Part shown: positions 17,195 through 25,921 of the stretch, in pieces
Position numbering within the stretch: the stretch's first letter is position 1
How the letters are laid out: the number at the start of each line of letters is the position of its first letter
From: JAITWN01 sp034002745
Lineage (GTDB): Bacteria > Pseudomonadota > Gammaproteobacteria > SZUA-140
Length of the DNA stretch: 64,000 nucleotides
Assembly: GCA_034002745.1 (NCBI GenBank)
Contig: JAVEZY010000002.1
Coordinates: 82,044 to 146,043, forward strand
Reading direction: 5' to 3'
Translations under genes and position numbers: made by a program
Notes under the pieces: generated by a model
Seen by the model: only the letters and a program-made list of their open reading frames with translations
Told to the model about the DNA's origin: nothing
The model's database searches: none

Positions 17195-19394
17195 TCGAAC
17201 TCCAGATCAGCAGGACATCATAGTCGGTGTCACCACTGCGCAAGGCCAGCACTCCGTTCAATCCGGGTATCTCTCCGACTTCGATGCCGCTGTCGCTGCG
17301 GTCAGTCGCCATGACCGATTCCCAGCGCACTCCTGCCTTCAGCCGGATCCGGTCATCGGGCTCGTGCTCTCCATGAAGCTCAACGTACTGCCGCCTGGTG
17401 CCATCATCGGGAAGCTGGGCTGCAGGCAGGCGGCTTTCGAGCCGGATCCGATTGCGTTCGCGAATGTGACCCAGATCCATCGCCAGTCGTGTGCGTCCGT
17501 CGGGGAGGTCGAGTCGAAGGCCGGCGCTGATGGTATCGGCGCGGTCATGTGAGCGGGCCCGCCAGTTGGTGCTGGAATCGATCGGCGCTGACGCCTGGTC
17601 ATGCGCCATGTCCCGCCCGGTCTGCGCCGCATCGAGATACTCGCGGGCATAAGCAATATTGATCGACCATGATTCATGTGCTGACCAATTGAGGTTGGTG
17701 TACAGCATTCTTTCCCGGCTGTCCGTCAGACCGAAGACGGTATCGTCGAATACCGCTTGATCGCGGTACCGATCCCGGCTGATGCTCCAGCCCAGTTCGA
17801 AATCCAGATCGTTCGTTGGCCACCAGTCGATTGCGGTCTGCAGCCGCTGGCGGATGCGGTCGCCCAGCATGAATCGCCTCATATCCGGATGCTGTCTGAT
17901 GCAACGATCGATCTCACGCGGCGCTCCGCCATCGGGATCCGGATCCACCAGTACCATGTCCGGACAGGAGGCCGCAGCAGTGGGGTCGATGATTACGGCA
18001 TCGTGTCCGTGCCGGTTGCGATCGGCATGCAGCAAGGACAGGCGGGCACGAGCCTGGCCTGTGATCGTCTGTTGCAGACCAAGTTTCAGACCGTTCTCAC
18101 GGGTGTGTCCCCCATTGCCCGGGAGATCGCGACCGACGATGTCATGCGTCCATTCCGTCAGGATCCGCGATCCGGTCGCTGCCCGATACGCTGCCCGCAC
18201 AAGTGTTTTGGTCCGAAAGTGGTCGTAGGGCCGGCTGATGCTGGCGCGGCCCGCTATAGTATCGGCAAGCACGGGCTCGAAGTGGGTCCGCAGTATACGG
18301 TCATCGCTGCGGTAGTAGCGGTGGCTGGCGCTCAGTGTCAGCCGCTCCAGGGGGCGGGCACTTGCGTTCAGCGCCAGGCGAAGCACATCGACACGGGCCT
18401 CGGCCGAGTTGCGCGGCAGCGCCGTGAGCGATGCGCCGGTCGAGTATGGAAGGAGGTCCTCATCCTGCTGCATGCGCGACAGGCTGGCGCTCGCACTGAG
18501 ACGGGACGTCCTGCCGAGACGCGTGCCAGCATCGATGGAAATGTTGTGATGATGATTGTCCGGCGATGTGCCGAGCCGGCCGGTATCGGGAAACGGATCG
18601 TCGCCTGCAGCCAGGAAGGGTACCTCCCAGCGATGTGCCTGGTGCCGGTTGGTGAACAGAGATCCGCGATACGCAATGCGCAACTGACGGCCGTTCCGCT
18701 CCCAGGACAGGGCGGCATTCAGCTCACGCAACTGCTGATCCACGGGTGCGGGAAGAATGATGGAGCGCCCCTCGAGCGGATCGACGCCAACCATTGCTCC
18801 GATTTCCTGAACCCCCCGGCGCCGTTCCTCGCGTACCGAGACATCCGTTCTCCAGTCGTTTCCCGCAAAGAGACGTGCCGAAATCCCATAGCGCTCCCGG
18901 TTGGTACCGAGCTCTATGGGTTGCAGGACACTCAGATCGAAATCCTGAGTCGTGTTCGCGGGCACGAAGCCTGGGGGCAGGGTCAGAATGTCTGCGCCGC
19001 TCTGCAATAATGAAAGTCCGTCGTCTCCCCGGCGAGCCATTCGCTGGTAGTCGAGGCGGACGCTATTGCCGTCCTTCGCGAGCAGCGCGACGCCGAAGTC
19101 ACCAAAGTCCCGGCTGGTCATGGATCCCTGGATGCGGGTCCGACTGCCCGCGCCATCGACACTCAGATCGAGGCTGCCGAGCGGATGTATTCCCTGATGA
19201 ATCGCCGGACCGTATGAGCCCTGCGCGCCGGAGCGTTCGTCGGTGAGGTACAGTCCGCCGATTTCGATTTCTCCGCTGACCTGTGCGGCCGGGGCGGGTC
19301 CGCCACACAGGAGCATCACGCCCATCGCCAGGCGCAGGCGACTCCTGCGGACCGGACGCGGCCTTGCGGGGCGTGCGGAAATGGGACGTTTCAA
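17178..19394 (-). CDS. MtrB/PioB-family outer-membrane porin of a decahaem electron conduit
   Basis: The product of about 738 residues has a signal peptide (basic region, then LRLAMGVMLLCGGPAPAAQ) and a large antiparallel beta-barrel with repeated aromatic-terminated strands. It matches the MtrB/PioB outer-membrane family: GEIEIGGLYLTDERSG near the start, SVRLDYQRMARRGDDG, and the C-terminal YDVLLIWSSITYLW. Such barrels sheathe a decahaem MtrA/PioA cytochrome and carry electrons across the outer membrane. TTG 19394 is chosen as start because its TTGA overlaps the decahaem gene's stop codon and it yields a normal signal peptide; the frame is open further upstream inside that gene. Confidence 0.82.
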   Translation of the reverse strand: MKRPISARPARPRPVRRSRLRLAMGVMLLCGGPAPAAQVSGEIEIGGLYLTDERSGAQGSYGPAIHQGIHPLGSLDLSVDGAGSRTRIQGSMTSRDFGDFGVALLAKDGNSVRLDYQRMARRGDDGLSLLQSGADILTLPPGFVPANTTQDFDLSVLQPIELGTNRERYGISARLFAGNDWRTDVSVREERRRGVQEIGAMVGVDPLEGRSIILPAPVDQQLRELNAALSWERNGRQLRIAYRGSLFTNRHQAHRWEVPFLAAGDDPFPDTGRLGTSPDNHHHNISIDAGTRLGRTSRLSASASLSRMQQDEDLLPYSTGASLTALPRNSAEARVDVLRLALNASARPLERLTLSASHRYYRSDDRILRTHFEPVLADTIAGRASISRPYDHFRTKTLVRAAYRAATGSRILTEWTHDIVGRDLPGNGGHTRENGLKLGLQQTITGQARARLSLLHADRNRHGHDAVIIDPTAAASCPDMVLVDPDPDGGAPREIDRCIRQHPDMRRFMLGDRIRQRLQTAIDWWPTNDLDFELGWSISRDRYRDQAVFDDTVFGLTDSRERMLYTNLNWSAHESWSINIAYAREYLDAAQTGRDMAHDQASAPIDSSTNWRARSHDRADTISAGLRLDLPDGRTRLAMDLGHIRERNRIRLESRLPAAQLPDDGTRRQYVELHGEHEPDDRIRLKAGVRWESVMATDRSDSGIEVGEIPGLNGVLALRSGDTDYDVLLIWSSITYLW

Positions 19395-20254
19395 CGCTGC
19401 AACCGCGCGCCCGAAGGGTGGTTCGAGCCGTGGATTCGTGAATGACAGTTCAGACAGTTCCGCGCGCCATACTGGCTGATATCGGCGTTGGCGAGCTCGG
19501 CGCCATCGTATAGTGAGCTCGGGTGTCCGCCGAGCATATGACACTGCTGGCACAGCATCGGCGGACGTCGGGTCAGCATGTTCCGGTGATTGGAGCCGTG
19601 CGGATCATGGCACAGCGTGCAGTCCTCCCGTACCGGAAGGTGTTCAAACAGCATGGGGCCACGCTTGTCGGCATGACAGCGATGACAGACCTCGTTGACC
19701 GATCCCGCACGCAGCGCCGCTGGTCCGTTGCCGCCGTGGGGGTCGTGGCAGTCCTCGCATTGCATCGATCCTTCCCTTACCGGCATGTGCGAAGAGCGCT
19801 GCATTCTGGCGCTCTCGCGGCGATGACAACCGCCGCAGTCGGGACTTGCATCCGGTTCATGTATGCTATGGCAGCTGGTGCAGCCGAGATCGGATGCCGC
19901 ATGGGCGCTGACATGCCAGTGCAGTCGCGAGCCGTTCTCGTGGCAGGCGAGGCATGCAGGCTTGGGATCGCGCTGCATATCCGCGCCGCTGCGGATATGC
20001 ATTGGCCCGCGGTACGAGGGGTCACCCACTACGGTGATATGGCGGCTGCCGGGGCCGTGGCAAGCTTCACAACTGCGAGCTTCGCCGACGCGTCCGCTGA
20101 CCAGGCGGCCGTGATCGCTGTTTGCGTGCTGACGCGCTTCCAGCCCATGGCAGAATCGGCACTCGCGGTCTCCGACATTTTCCGGAGCGCGGTCCCCGGC
20201 CGGTGCGAGGGACGATAGCGCCAGCAGAATAACTATAAGAATGAGTGAAGGCAT
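19391..20254 (-). CDS. MtrA/DmsE-type decahaem c-type cytochrome
   Basis: The 287-residue protein has a short signal peptide (MPSLILIVILLALSSLAPAG) and ten CXXCH sites in order: CRFCH, CEACH, CLACH, CTSCH, CGGCH, CEDCH, CHRCH, CTLCH, CQQCH and CLNCH. Segments such as CEDCHDPHGGNGP and CTLCHDPHGSNHRNML are typical of the DmsE/MtrA family. It would sit inside the MtrB-like barrel and pass electrons between the periplasm and the cell surface. The gene overlaps the porin gene, so the two are translationally coupled. ATG 20254 begins the signal peptide; the longer upstream frame is not secretory. No CymA-like or surface OmcA/MtrC partner is in the window. Confidence 0.92.
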   Translation of the reverse strand: MPSLILIVILLALSSLAPAGDRAPENVGDRECRFCHGLEARQHANSDHGRLVSGRVGEARSCEACHGPGSRHITVVGDPSYRGPMHIRSGADMQRDPKPACLACHENGSRLHWHVSAHAASDLGCTSCHSIHEPDASPDCGGCHRRESARMQRSSHMPVREGSMQCEDCHDPHGGNGPAALRAGSVNEVCHRCHADKRGPMLFEHLPVREDCTLCHDPHGSNHRNMLTRRPPMLCQQCHMLGGHPSSLYDGAELANADISQYGARNCLNCHSRIHGSNHPSGARLQR

Positions 20255-20368
20255 GAAATGAATCCGGTGGATTGCCCACGATATCGACCGACGGGGCAAA
20301 AGGGTTATACCGCCCTCTCCCCCCGTAGAGCTATTCACACCCTCATGATTCGTGCCGATAGCTGATCC

Positions 20369-21379
20369 ATGCGAACGGCCTCGGCTACATCTCTGCGCGG
20401 CAACTACAGCCCCATGGTTATCGTGGCGCTGTACGCGTGCTTCGTCGCACTCTGGGCCGCGAGCGCCGACTGGCTGACCGCGCTCGTCGTCGGCAATCAG
20501 ACTGCCCTGCCGCGCATCGGTGTGGCAAAAGCCCTCGTCTTCGTTGCCGTGACTGCGGGCGTACTGTACCTCCTCCATCGCTCCAGCCGCCACTTCGCCA
20601 CCGATGGTCCGGTCTGGGGATCCCCTCGCCATCTCGCCGCCATTCTCTTGGGTCTTGCCCTGATCGTGCCGGTGGCCGATCTGGGTATGGCGCGCAAGCA
20701 CTCTGCTCAGCTCCAGGACGAAGCGCAGCGCGTTCTGTCGACGGACGCGGCGCGCATCGCGCGCGAGATGGAGAACTGGCTGGCCGAAAGAAGCGCCGAT
20801 GCCGAGATGCTGGCGGGTGATACCAGCTTTGCGCGCCAGGTGCGCGATTTCTTCGGCAATGGCACGCGGGCCGAATTCGAGACGGTGGTCGATCGCCTCG
20901 ACTCGATGCTGCGAGGCGATCGCTACCGGGCGATGCTGTTGTTCGAACCGGCTGGCAGCGCGGTGCTGTTGCGCGGAGCATACGTCGGTGTTCCATCGCA
21001 ACTCGTGAAGCTGGTGCAGGAGGGCAGGTACTCCGGCCCCCTGCTGCACTACAGTGAAGTGGATGTTCCGTATCTCGATTGGGTGGTGCCGCTGCACGAT
21101 GGCGCGCACGCCAGTGCGCCGATGGCTACGCTGGTGATACGGAGTGACGCGCGCCGTCTGCGCGAACTGCTGGAGCTGCGGGTTCGGGGCGCGCCGCCGT
21201 CGTCTACCGCCACGGGGACGGCGGGATCAGGGTGCTGGGCGAATCGAACCGCTTCTCCGCATCGCGCCTGCTCGGGCTGTCACGGCCCGGCAAGCAGGGC
21301 ATGGTTTTCGGACTCGACGCTGACGGTTCCGAAGTGCTCGGCGCCTATCATCCCGTGGGCGCGACCGACTGGCTGGTGA
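20369..21379 (+). CDS. N-terminal sensor half of a frameshifted PAS-GGDEF-EAL protein
   Basis: This frame encodes a membrane sensor. It has helices near residues 16-38, 50-66 and 88-106 and an extracytoplasmic region (ENWLAERSADAEMLAGDTSF, VVPLHDGAHASAPMATLVIRSDARRLRELLELRVRG) that resembles a CACHE-type domain. After about 21190 the reading becomes low-complexity and unlike protein (PPSSTATGTAGSGC), while the overlapping frame continues the sensible sequence (AAVVYRHGDGGIRVLGESNR). The natural product therefore probably runs from 20369 to 23958 with one frame change near 21185-21200. It is divergent from the decahaem gene, with 114 bases between them. Confidence 0.7.
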   Translation: MRTASATSLRGNYSPMVIVALYACFVALWAASADWLTALVVGNQTALPRIGVAKALVFVAVTAGVLYLLHRSSRHFATDGPVWGSPRHLAAILLGLALIVPVADLGMARKHSAQLQDEAQRVLSTDAARIAREMENWLAERSADAEMLAGDTSFARQVRDFFGNGTRAEFETVVDRLDSMLRGDRYRAMLLFEPAGSAVLLRGAYVGVPSQLVKLVQEGRYSGPLLHYSEVDVPYLDWVVPLHDGAHASAPMATLVIRSDARRLRELLELRVRGAPPSSTATGTAGSGCWANRTASPHRACSGCHGPASRAWFSDSTLTVPKCSAPIIPWARPTGW

Positions 21380-23958
21380 TGGCGATGACCGCGCAGCGGA
21401 CTGTGATGGCACCGCTGCGCCGCTTCGTCATGTGGGTGACGCTGGCAGCTTTGGCGGCAATGATTCCGCTGATGAGCGCGACATTCTATATGCACCGTCG
21501 CGATCGCCGGCGGACGCGCGATGCGCTGGTCGCGGCCGGGGCCGAGAAGGGCCGCCTGCTGCAGGCGTTTCACGACATGCCTTTCACCGGTATTGCCATG
21601 TTTTGCGCGCGCACCGGGCGGCCGGTGAACGTGAACGCCTATCTCTGTCACCTCCTCGGACGGTCCGAGGACGAACTGCTCGCATGCCGTTGGAAGGATC
21701 TGCTGCATCCCGATGATCGTCGCGGCGATCCGCTGCGTTTGCGGCTGCTTCTTGCCGGCGATGTCGCCGGATCTCAGGCCGAGTTGCGGGTGCTGCATCG
21801 CGACGGAACGGTGATATACGCAGCGATCCACGTGCAGTGCTTGGTCGACGAAGCGGGCGTTCCCGAGTATTTCATCGCCAGCATTCAGGATGTGAGCGAA
21901 CGCCGGTCTTATGAGGAGGCGCTGCGCGAGCGCGAGGCGGACCTGAATCGCGCACAGCATATCGCCCGTGTCGGGAGCTGGACACTCGATGTCCACCGCA
22001 ACGTTCTGACCTGGTCGCCCGAGTGTTACCGCATCTTCGGCATGCCGCCGGGAGAACAGCTTACCTATGAGCGCTTTCTCGACTGCGTCCACGACGAAGA
22101 TCGGCAATTGGTGAATGACGCCTGGAACCGCGCGATGAATGGTGAGAAGTACGATATGGACCATCGGATCGTGGTTGGCGGCGAAGTGAAATGGATTCGG
22201 GAGCGCGCCGACCTTGCATTCGATGAGCACGGGAACTTGATCGCGGGAATCGGAACCGCGCAGGACATCACCGAACAGCATCTCAGCAGCGAGCGCCTGC
22301 GTCAGGCGGCGATGGTTTTCGAGCGCAGCGGCGACGGTATCATCGTCACCGATGCCAAGCGCCGCATCACCATCGTCAATCCCGCGCTCTGTCGCATGAT
22401 GGGGTATGAGGAGTCGGAGGTTCTGGGGAACACTCCGGAAATGTTCCGCTCCGGACGGCATGGTGCCGATTTCTATCGCAGCCTCTGGCGCGGGCTGCGT
22501 GAAACGGGTCACTGGCGCAGCGAGGTATGGGATCGGCGCAAGAACGGCGAGATCTTTCCTTCCCTGCTCAGCATCAGTGCCCTGCGCGACAAGAACAGCC
22601 GCATCACCGGATATGTCGGGGTATTCACCGATATTTCGCGGCTCAAGGCTTCCGAAGCCAAGCTCGCTCATCTGGCGCATCATGACGCGCTCACCGGACT
22701 GCCCAATCGTCTGCTGATGCGAACCCGGCTGGAGCATTCCATCGACGTGAGCACCAGGCGCGGCGGTGGGCTTGCCCTGCTCATGCTCGATCTCGACGGG
22801 TTCGGAGGAATCAACGACAGCTACGGTCATCTTGCCGGCGACGAATTGTTGCGGCAGGCGGCGGGACGCCTGCGCCGCTGCGTGCGCTCGGCCGATACCG
22901 TCGCGCGCTTCAGCGGGGACGAGTTCTGCATCCTGCTGGAGGACATCAACGGAGTCGGTGAAGTGACCAGGATCGGTTCCAAGATCATCGAGCAACTGGC
23001 TGCGCCCTTGCGCCTGTCCAATGGTTCGGAGGTGCGGATCGGTGTCAGCATCGGCGTCAGTCTCTGCCCTGAGCATGGTCGTACCACCGAGGTCCTGTTG
23101 CAGCAGGCGGACGCCGCGCTCTACCGGGCCAAGGCCGAGGGACACGGGCGGCTGCGCTTCTACTCCGACGAAATGACCGAGGAATCCCGTGGCAGGGTGG
23201 AGATGCAGTCGCAGCTTCATCGCGCCTTCGATGCCGGTCAGCTGCAGGTGCATTATCAGCCTCAGGTGGATGTTGCGAGCGGGCGGATCGTTGGCGCCGA
23301 GGCCCTGCTGCGCTGGAACGATCCTGAGCGCGGGCTGATGCCGACCGCCGAATGGATCGCGCTCGCGGAAGAGACCGGCATGATCGCAAACATCGGCGGC
23401 TGGGCTCTGCGCGAGGTCTGCGCTCAGGGAAGATGCTGGCTGGATGAGGGCATGCCGTCGCTCACCCTGGCGGTCAACCTGTCTCCCCGTCAGTTGCTGC
23501 ACTCCAATGTCTGTGAGCTGGTCGAGCAGGTGCTGAAGGATACCGGCTTTCCGCCGGAGTGCCTGGAGTTCGAGCTTACGGAAACCGCAATCATGACGCA
23601 CGCCGACGAGGCGGAGCGCACCCTGCGCCGCCTGCGTGATTCAGGGATCCGTCTGGCGATCGATGATTTCGGTACCGGCTATTCCTCGCTCGCCCATCTC
23701 AAACGCTTCCCGCTGGATGTGTTGAAGATCGACCGGCGCTTCATCGAGGGTATCCCGGACGACCCCAGCGACTGCGAGCTGGTGCGCGCCATCGTGGCGA
23801 TGGGGCAGGCGCTGCATCTGAAGGTCCTCGCCGAGGGGGTGGAGACCGAGCGCCAGCTTGCCTTCCTGATGGCCCTCGGCTGTGACCGCTATCAGGGCTA
23901 CCTGCGCAGCCCGGCGCTGGCGCCGGAGGAGTTCGAGCGCCTGTTGCGCGTCTCGTAA
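21232..23958 (+). CDS. PAS-PAS-PAS-GGDEF-EAL protein, C-terminal part of the frameshifted gene
   Basis: This frame (nominal GTG start at 21232, really a continuation) has the rest of the sensor and one membrane helix (VMWVTLAALAAMIPLMSATFY). Three PAS/PAC regions follow (QAFHDMPFTGIAMFCARTG, RVGSWTLDVHRNVLTWSPE, VFERSGDGIIVTDAKRR), then a GGDEF domain with SGDEF in place of GGDEF, and an EAL domain. The EAL part keeps EALLRW, VNLSPRQL, ELTETAIM, DDFGTGYSSL, LKIDRRFI, LAEGVETE and YQGY, so phosphodiesterase activity on cyclic-di-GMP is expected; the degenerate GGDEF may be regulatory. It stands next to the decahaem conduit, which suggests redox-linked control of biofilm or attachment. Confidence 0.85.
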   Translation: MLGESNRFSASRLLGLSRPGKQGMVFGLDADGSEVLGAYHPVGATDWLVMAMTAQRTVMAPLRRFVMWVTLAALAAMIPLMSATFYMHRRDRRRTRDALVAAGAEKGRLLQAFHDMPFTGIAMFCARTGRPVNVNAYLCHLLGRSEDELLACRWKDLLHPDDRRGDPLRLRLLLAGDVAGSQAELRVLHRDGTVIYAAIHVQCLVDEAGVPEYFIASIQDVSERRSYEEALREREADLNRAQHIARVGSWTLDVHRNVLTWSPECYRIFGMPPGEQLTYERFLDCVHDEDRQLVNDAWNRAMNGEKYDMDHRIVVGGEVKWIRERADLAFDEHGNLIAGIGTAQDITEQHLSSERLRQAAMVFERSGDGIIVTDAKRRITIVNPALCRMMGYEESEVLGNTPEMFRSGRHGADFYRSLWRGLRETGHWRSEVWDRRKNGEIFPSLLSISALRDKNSRITGYVGVFTDISRLKASEAKLAHLAHHDALTGLPNRLLMRTRLEHSIDVSTRRGGGLALLMLDLDGFGGINDSYGHLAGDELLRQAAGRLRRCVRSADTVARFSGDEFCILLEDINGVGEVTRIGSKIIEQLAAPLRLSNGSEVRIGVSIGVSLCPEHGRTTEVLLQQADAALYRAKAEGHGRLRFYSDEMTEESRGRVEMQSQLHRAFDAGQLQVHYQPQVDVASGRIVGAEALLRWNDPERGLMPTAEWIALAEETGMIANIGGWALREVCAQGRCWLDEGMPSLTLAVNLSPRQLLHSNVCELVEQVLKDTGFPPECLEFELTETAIMTHADEAERTLRRLRDSGIRLAIDDFGTGYSSLAHLKRFPLDVLKIDRRFIEGIPDDPSDCELVRAIVAMGQALHLKVLAEGVETERQLAFLMALGCDRYQGYLRSPALAPEEFERLLRVS

Positions 23959-23968
23959 AAGAGGCGTG

Positions 23969-24229
23969 TCAGCGCCGGTCGTGGCTTGCGGAGACGCTGG
24001 CGCTGTGGGGGTCGACGTATACTATCACCGTGGTGCCGTCGCGAAAGGCGGTGATTTCCCACTGGCCTTCTTCGAACTCCACCTCGACCGGGACAAACCC
24101 CTGACTCTCCACCGCATCGATGATTTCCGACAGCGGACGGGCATCCTGCGGTGGAAGTTCGGGTTCCGCAGCCGTCAGCGATGACGCGGCGGCAAACGTC
24201 AGCATCGTTGCAAGGACGCGAATGTTCAC
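23969..24229 (-). CDS. Small periplasmic PepSY-like protein
   Basis: The 86-residue product, starting with GTG 24229, has a signal peptide (RVLATMLTFAAASSLTAAE) and one PepSY-like domain: PLSEIIDAVESQGFVPVEVEFEEGQWEITAFRDG, ending in a strand IVYVDPHSAS. PepSY proteins are thought to be inhibitory or regulatory in the periplasm. The start is chosen because the signal peptide begins there; the longer frame overlaps the next gene. It lies 26 bases downstream of the glutamine amidotransferase on the same strand and may share its transcript. Confidence 0.75.
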   Translation of the reverse strand: MNIRVLATMLTFAAASSLTAAEPELPPQDARPLSEIIDAVESQGFVPVEVEFEEGQWEITAFRDGTTVIVYVDPHSASVSASHDRR

Positions 24230-24255
24230 GGCATCAGCCTCACGATTACGGGTTC

Positions 24256-24951
24256 TCAGGCCCGGTCGAGGAGATGGTAGAGCAGATCGCTCAACAGGGC
24301 ATTGATGGTTTGATAGGTCGAGGGCGGCGCAGCGCGGATGTCCGCTTCCGACTGGATCCAGGGGCCATCGACCAGTTCGTGTCCGCAATTGCGGATGAGC
24401 AGATCCACACTGTCGGGGGTGGCTTCCAGATGGAACTGCAATCCGACCACCGAGCGGCCAAGCTGGAAGGCCTGGTTTTCGCAGGCGACGCTGCGTGCCA
24501 GCTGGACCGCGCCTTCGGGCAGGTCGAATGTTTCTCCGTGCCAGTGAAGAACGGTCGTATGCACCGGAAAGGCGAAGCAGCCGGATTCCCCGCCCGGCAC
24601 GGCTGTCACCGGATGCCAGCCGATCTCCTTCGAGCGCGCGGCGCGCACCCGCGCGCCGCAGGCGGCGGCGATGAGCTGGGCGCCCAGGCAGATGCCGAGT
24701 ATCGGAGTGCCGTGGTGGATCGCTTCACCGAGGAAGCGCTTCTCTTCGCGCAGCCAGGGATGGGCCTGTTCATCGTTGACACTCATCGGGCCACCCAGGG
24801 CGATGATGAGATCGAGCGGGCGAGGATCCGGCAGTTCCGGTCCGGCGTCGAAGAATCGGGTATAGTCCACGCGAGCGCCCCGCGCAGTGAGCCATGCGCT
24901 GGCACTGCCTGGGCCTTCGAAGGCGACGTGTTGCAGGATGTGGACGCGCAC
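24256..24951 (-). CDS. Class I glutamine amidotransferase-like protein
   Basis: The 231-residue protein is a GATase1 domain with the nucleophile Cys in PILGICLGAQLIAAACG and the His-Glu pair in VGLQFHLEATPDSV. It also has IALGGPMSVNDEQAHPWL and EIGWHPVTAVPGG, features of the GuaA-like stand-alone amidotransferases (YfeJ type). No synthetase domain is attached, so its ammonia acceptor, or a gamma-glutamyl hydrolase role, is unknown. GTG 24951 is chosen since VRVHILQHVAFEGPGS is the usual start of the fold. Confidence 0.87.
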   Translation of the reverse strand: MRVHILQHVAFEGPGSASAWLTARGARVDYTRFFDAGPELPDPRPLDLIIALGGPMSVNDEQAHPWLREEKRFLGEAIHHGTPILGICLGAQLIAAACGARVRAARSKEIGWHPVTAVPGGESGCFAFPVHTTVLHWHGETFDLPEGAVQLARSVACENQAFQLGRSVVGLQFHLEATPDSVDLLIRNCGHELVDGPWIQSEADIRAAPPSTYQTINALLSDLLYHLLDRA

Positions 24952-25060
24952 GGCGATTCCCGCCAGAATTTCCCGTTCCTGCGAGATTAATACGCGGCCA
25001 GTCGCCGGGAAAGTGCCTGACGCGTGCCGCGCATGATTTTTTTCTGTTTGGGGAAACGCC

Positions 25061-25828
25061 TTGCCTCTCGATATCAGCGCCGATACGGCCGACAGGCTGG
25101 TCAAAGCCGCTGCCGCGCTGCGCGACCGGGTCGAGTCGTTCAGCTTCGCGCCGCCGGTAGCCTACGTCTACAACCCCCTGCGCTATGCCTGGGCGCCGCA
25201 CGAGCACTATCTGCGGCGTTATGGCGCGGGGCGCAAACGCGTGATCTTCATGGGCATGAATCCGGGTCCTTTCGGCATGGCCCAGACCGGCGTGCCGTTC
25301 GGCGAAGTGGCGGCGGTGCGAGACTGGCTGGGCATCACCGCATCGGTCGACAAACCGCCGCGGGAGCACCCGAAACGTCCGGTGACCGGTTTCGACTGCC
25401 GGCGCAGTGAGGTCAGCGGCCGCCGATTGTGGGGTTTTTTCCGCGAGGAGTTCGGCACGGCGGCGAATTTCTTCGCCGACCACTTCGTCGTCAACTACTG
25501 TCCGCTGGTGTTCATGGACGAGGGCGGCCGCAACCTGACGCCTGACAAGTTGCCGAAGCCCGAGCGGATGGCGCTACAGGCTGCATGCGATGCCCATCTG
25601 CGCGATGTCGTCGACATCTTGCGTCCGGAATTCGCGGTAGGCATCGGTGGCTTCGCCGCGAGGCGATTGAAGGAAACCCTGGCCGAAGGCGCCGCCCGCA
25701 TCATCTGCATTCCCCATCCCAGTCCGGCGAGCCCCGTCGCAAACCGGGGCTGGGCGGAACCGGTGAGGAGGATTCTCGAGCAGGAGGGAGTGCTGGGAGC
25801 CAGAGGAAAGAGAAAAGGGCAAAGATGA
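25061..25828 (+). CDS. SMUG1-type uracil-DNA glycosylase
   Basis: The 255-residue protein matches single-strand-selective monofunctional uracil-DNA glycosylase. It has YNPLRYAWAPHEHYLRRYG, the catalytic-region motif MGMNPGPFGMAQTGVPFGE, VNYCPLVFMDEGGRN, and the DNA-contact motif IPHPSPASPVANRGW. It removes uracil and oxidised pyrimidines such as hydroxymethyluracil. The start codon is TTG with gggga a short distance upstream. The basic tail GARGKRKGQR and the stop codon are encoded by repeat copy C. The gene converges on tag. Confidence 0.88.
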   Translation: MPLDISADTADRLVKAAAALRDRVESFSFAPPVAYVYNPLRYAWAPHEHYLRRYGAGRKRVIFMGMNPGPFGMAQTGVPFGEVAAVRDWLGITASVDKPPREHPKRPVTGFDCRRSEVSGRRLWGFFREEFGTAANFFADHFVVNYCPLVFMDEGGRNLTPDKLPKPERMALQAACDAHLRDVVDILRPEFAVGIGGFAARRLKETLAEGAARIICIPHPSPASPVANRGWAEPVRRILEQEGVLGARGKRKGQR

Positions 25829-25921
25829 AAGAAAAACCCGACGGTCGGCAGATCGATCATCGCGCCCGATGACGCACGCTCACTTTCATCTCTGCTCGTT
25901 TCTCTTCTTTTCTCTCGACGG
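25801..25921. repeat. Dispersed purine/pyrimidine palindromic element, copy C
   Basis: The left arm (cagaggaaagagaaaag, 25801-25817) continues to AGATGAAAG at 25823-25831. The right arm has the reverse complement CTTTCATCT at 25883-25891, followed by a pyrimidine-rich run. The element fills the space between two convergent glycosylase genes. The TGA inside each AGATGAAAG is the stop codon of the SMUG1-like gene (plus strand) and of tag (minus strand). Confidence 0.6.

Noticed and set aside
20255..21109. N-terminal extension of the decahaem cytochrome to 572 residues
   Set aside because: The extension is antisense to the sensor gene and lacks protein-like features. A signal peptide begins at 20254.
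21280..23601. Minus-strand open frame of 773 codons
   Set aside because: It is opposite the PAS-GGDEF-EAL gene and has no domain or signal of its own.
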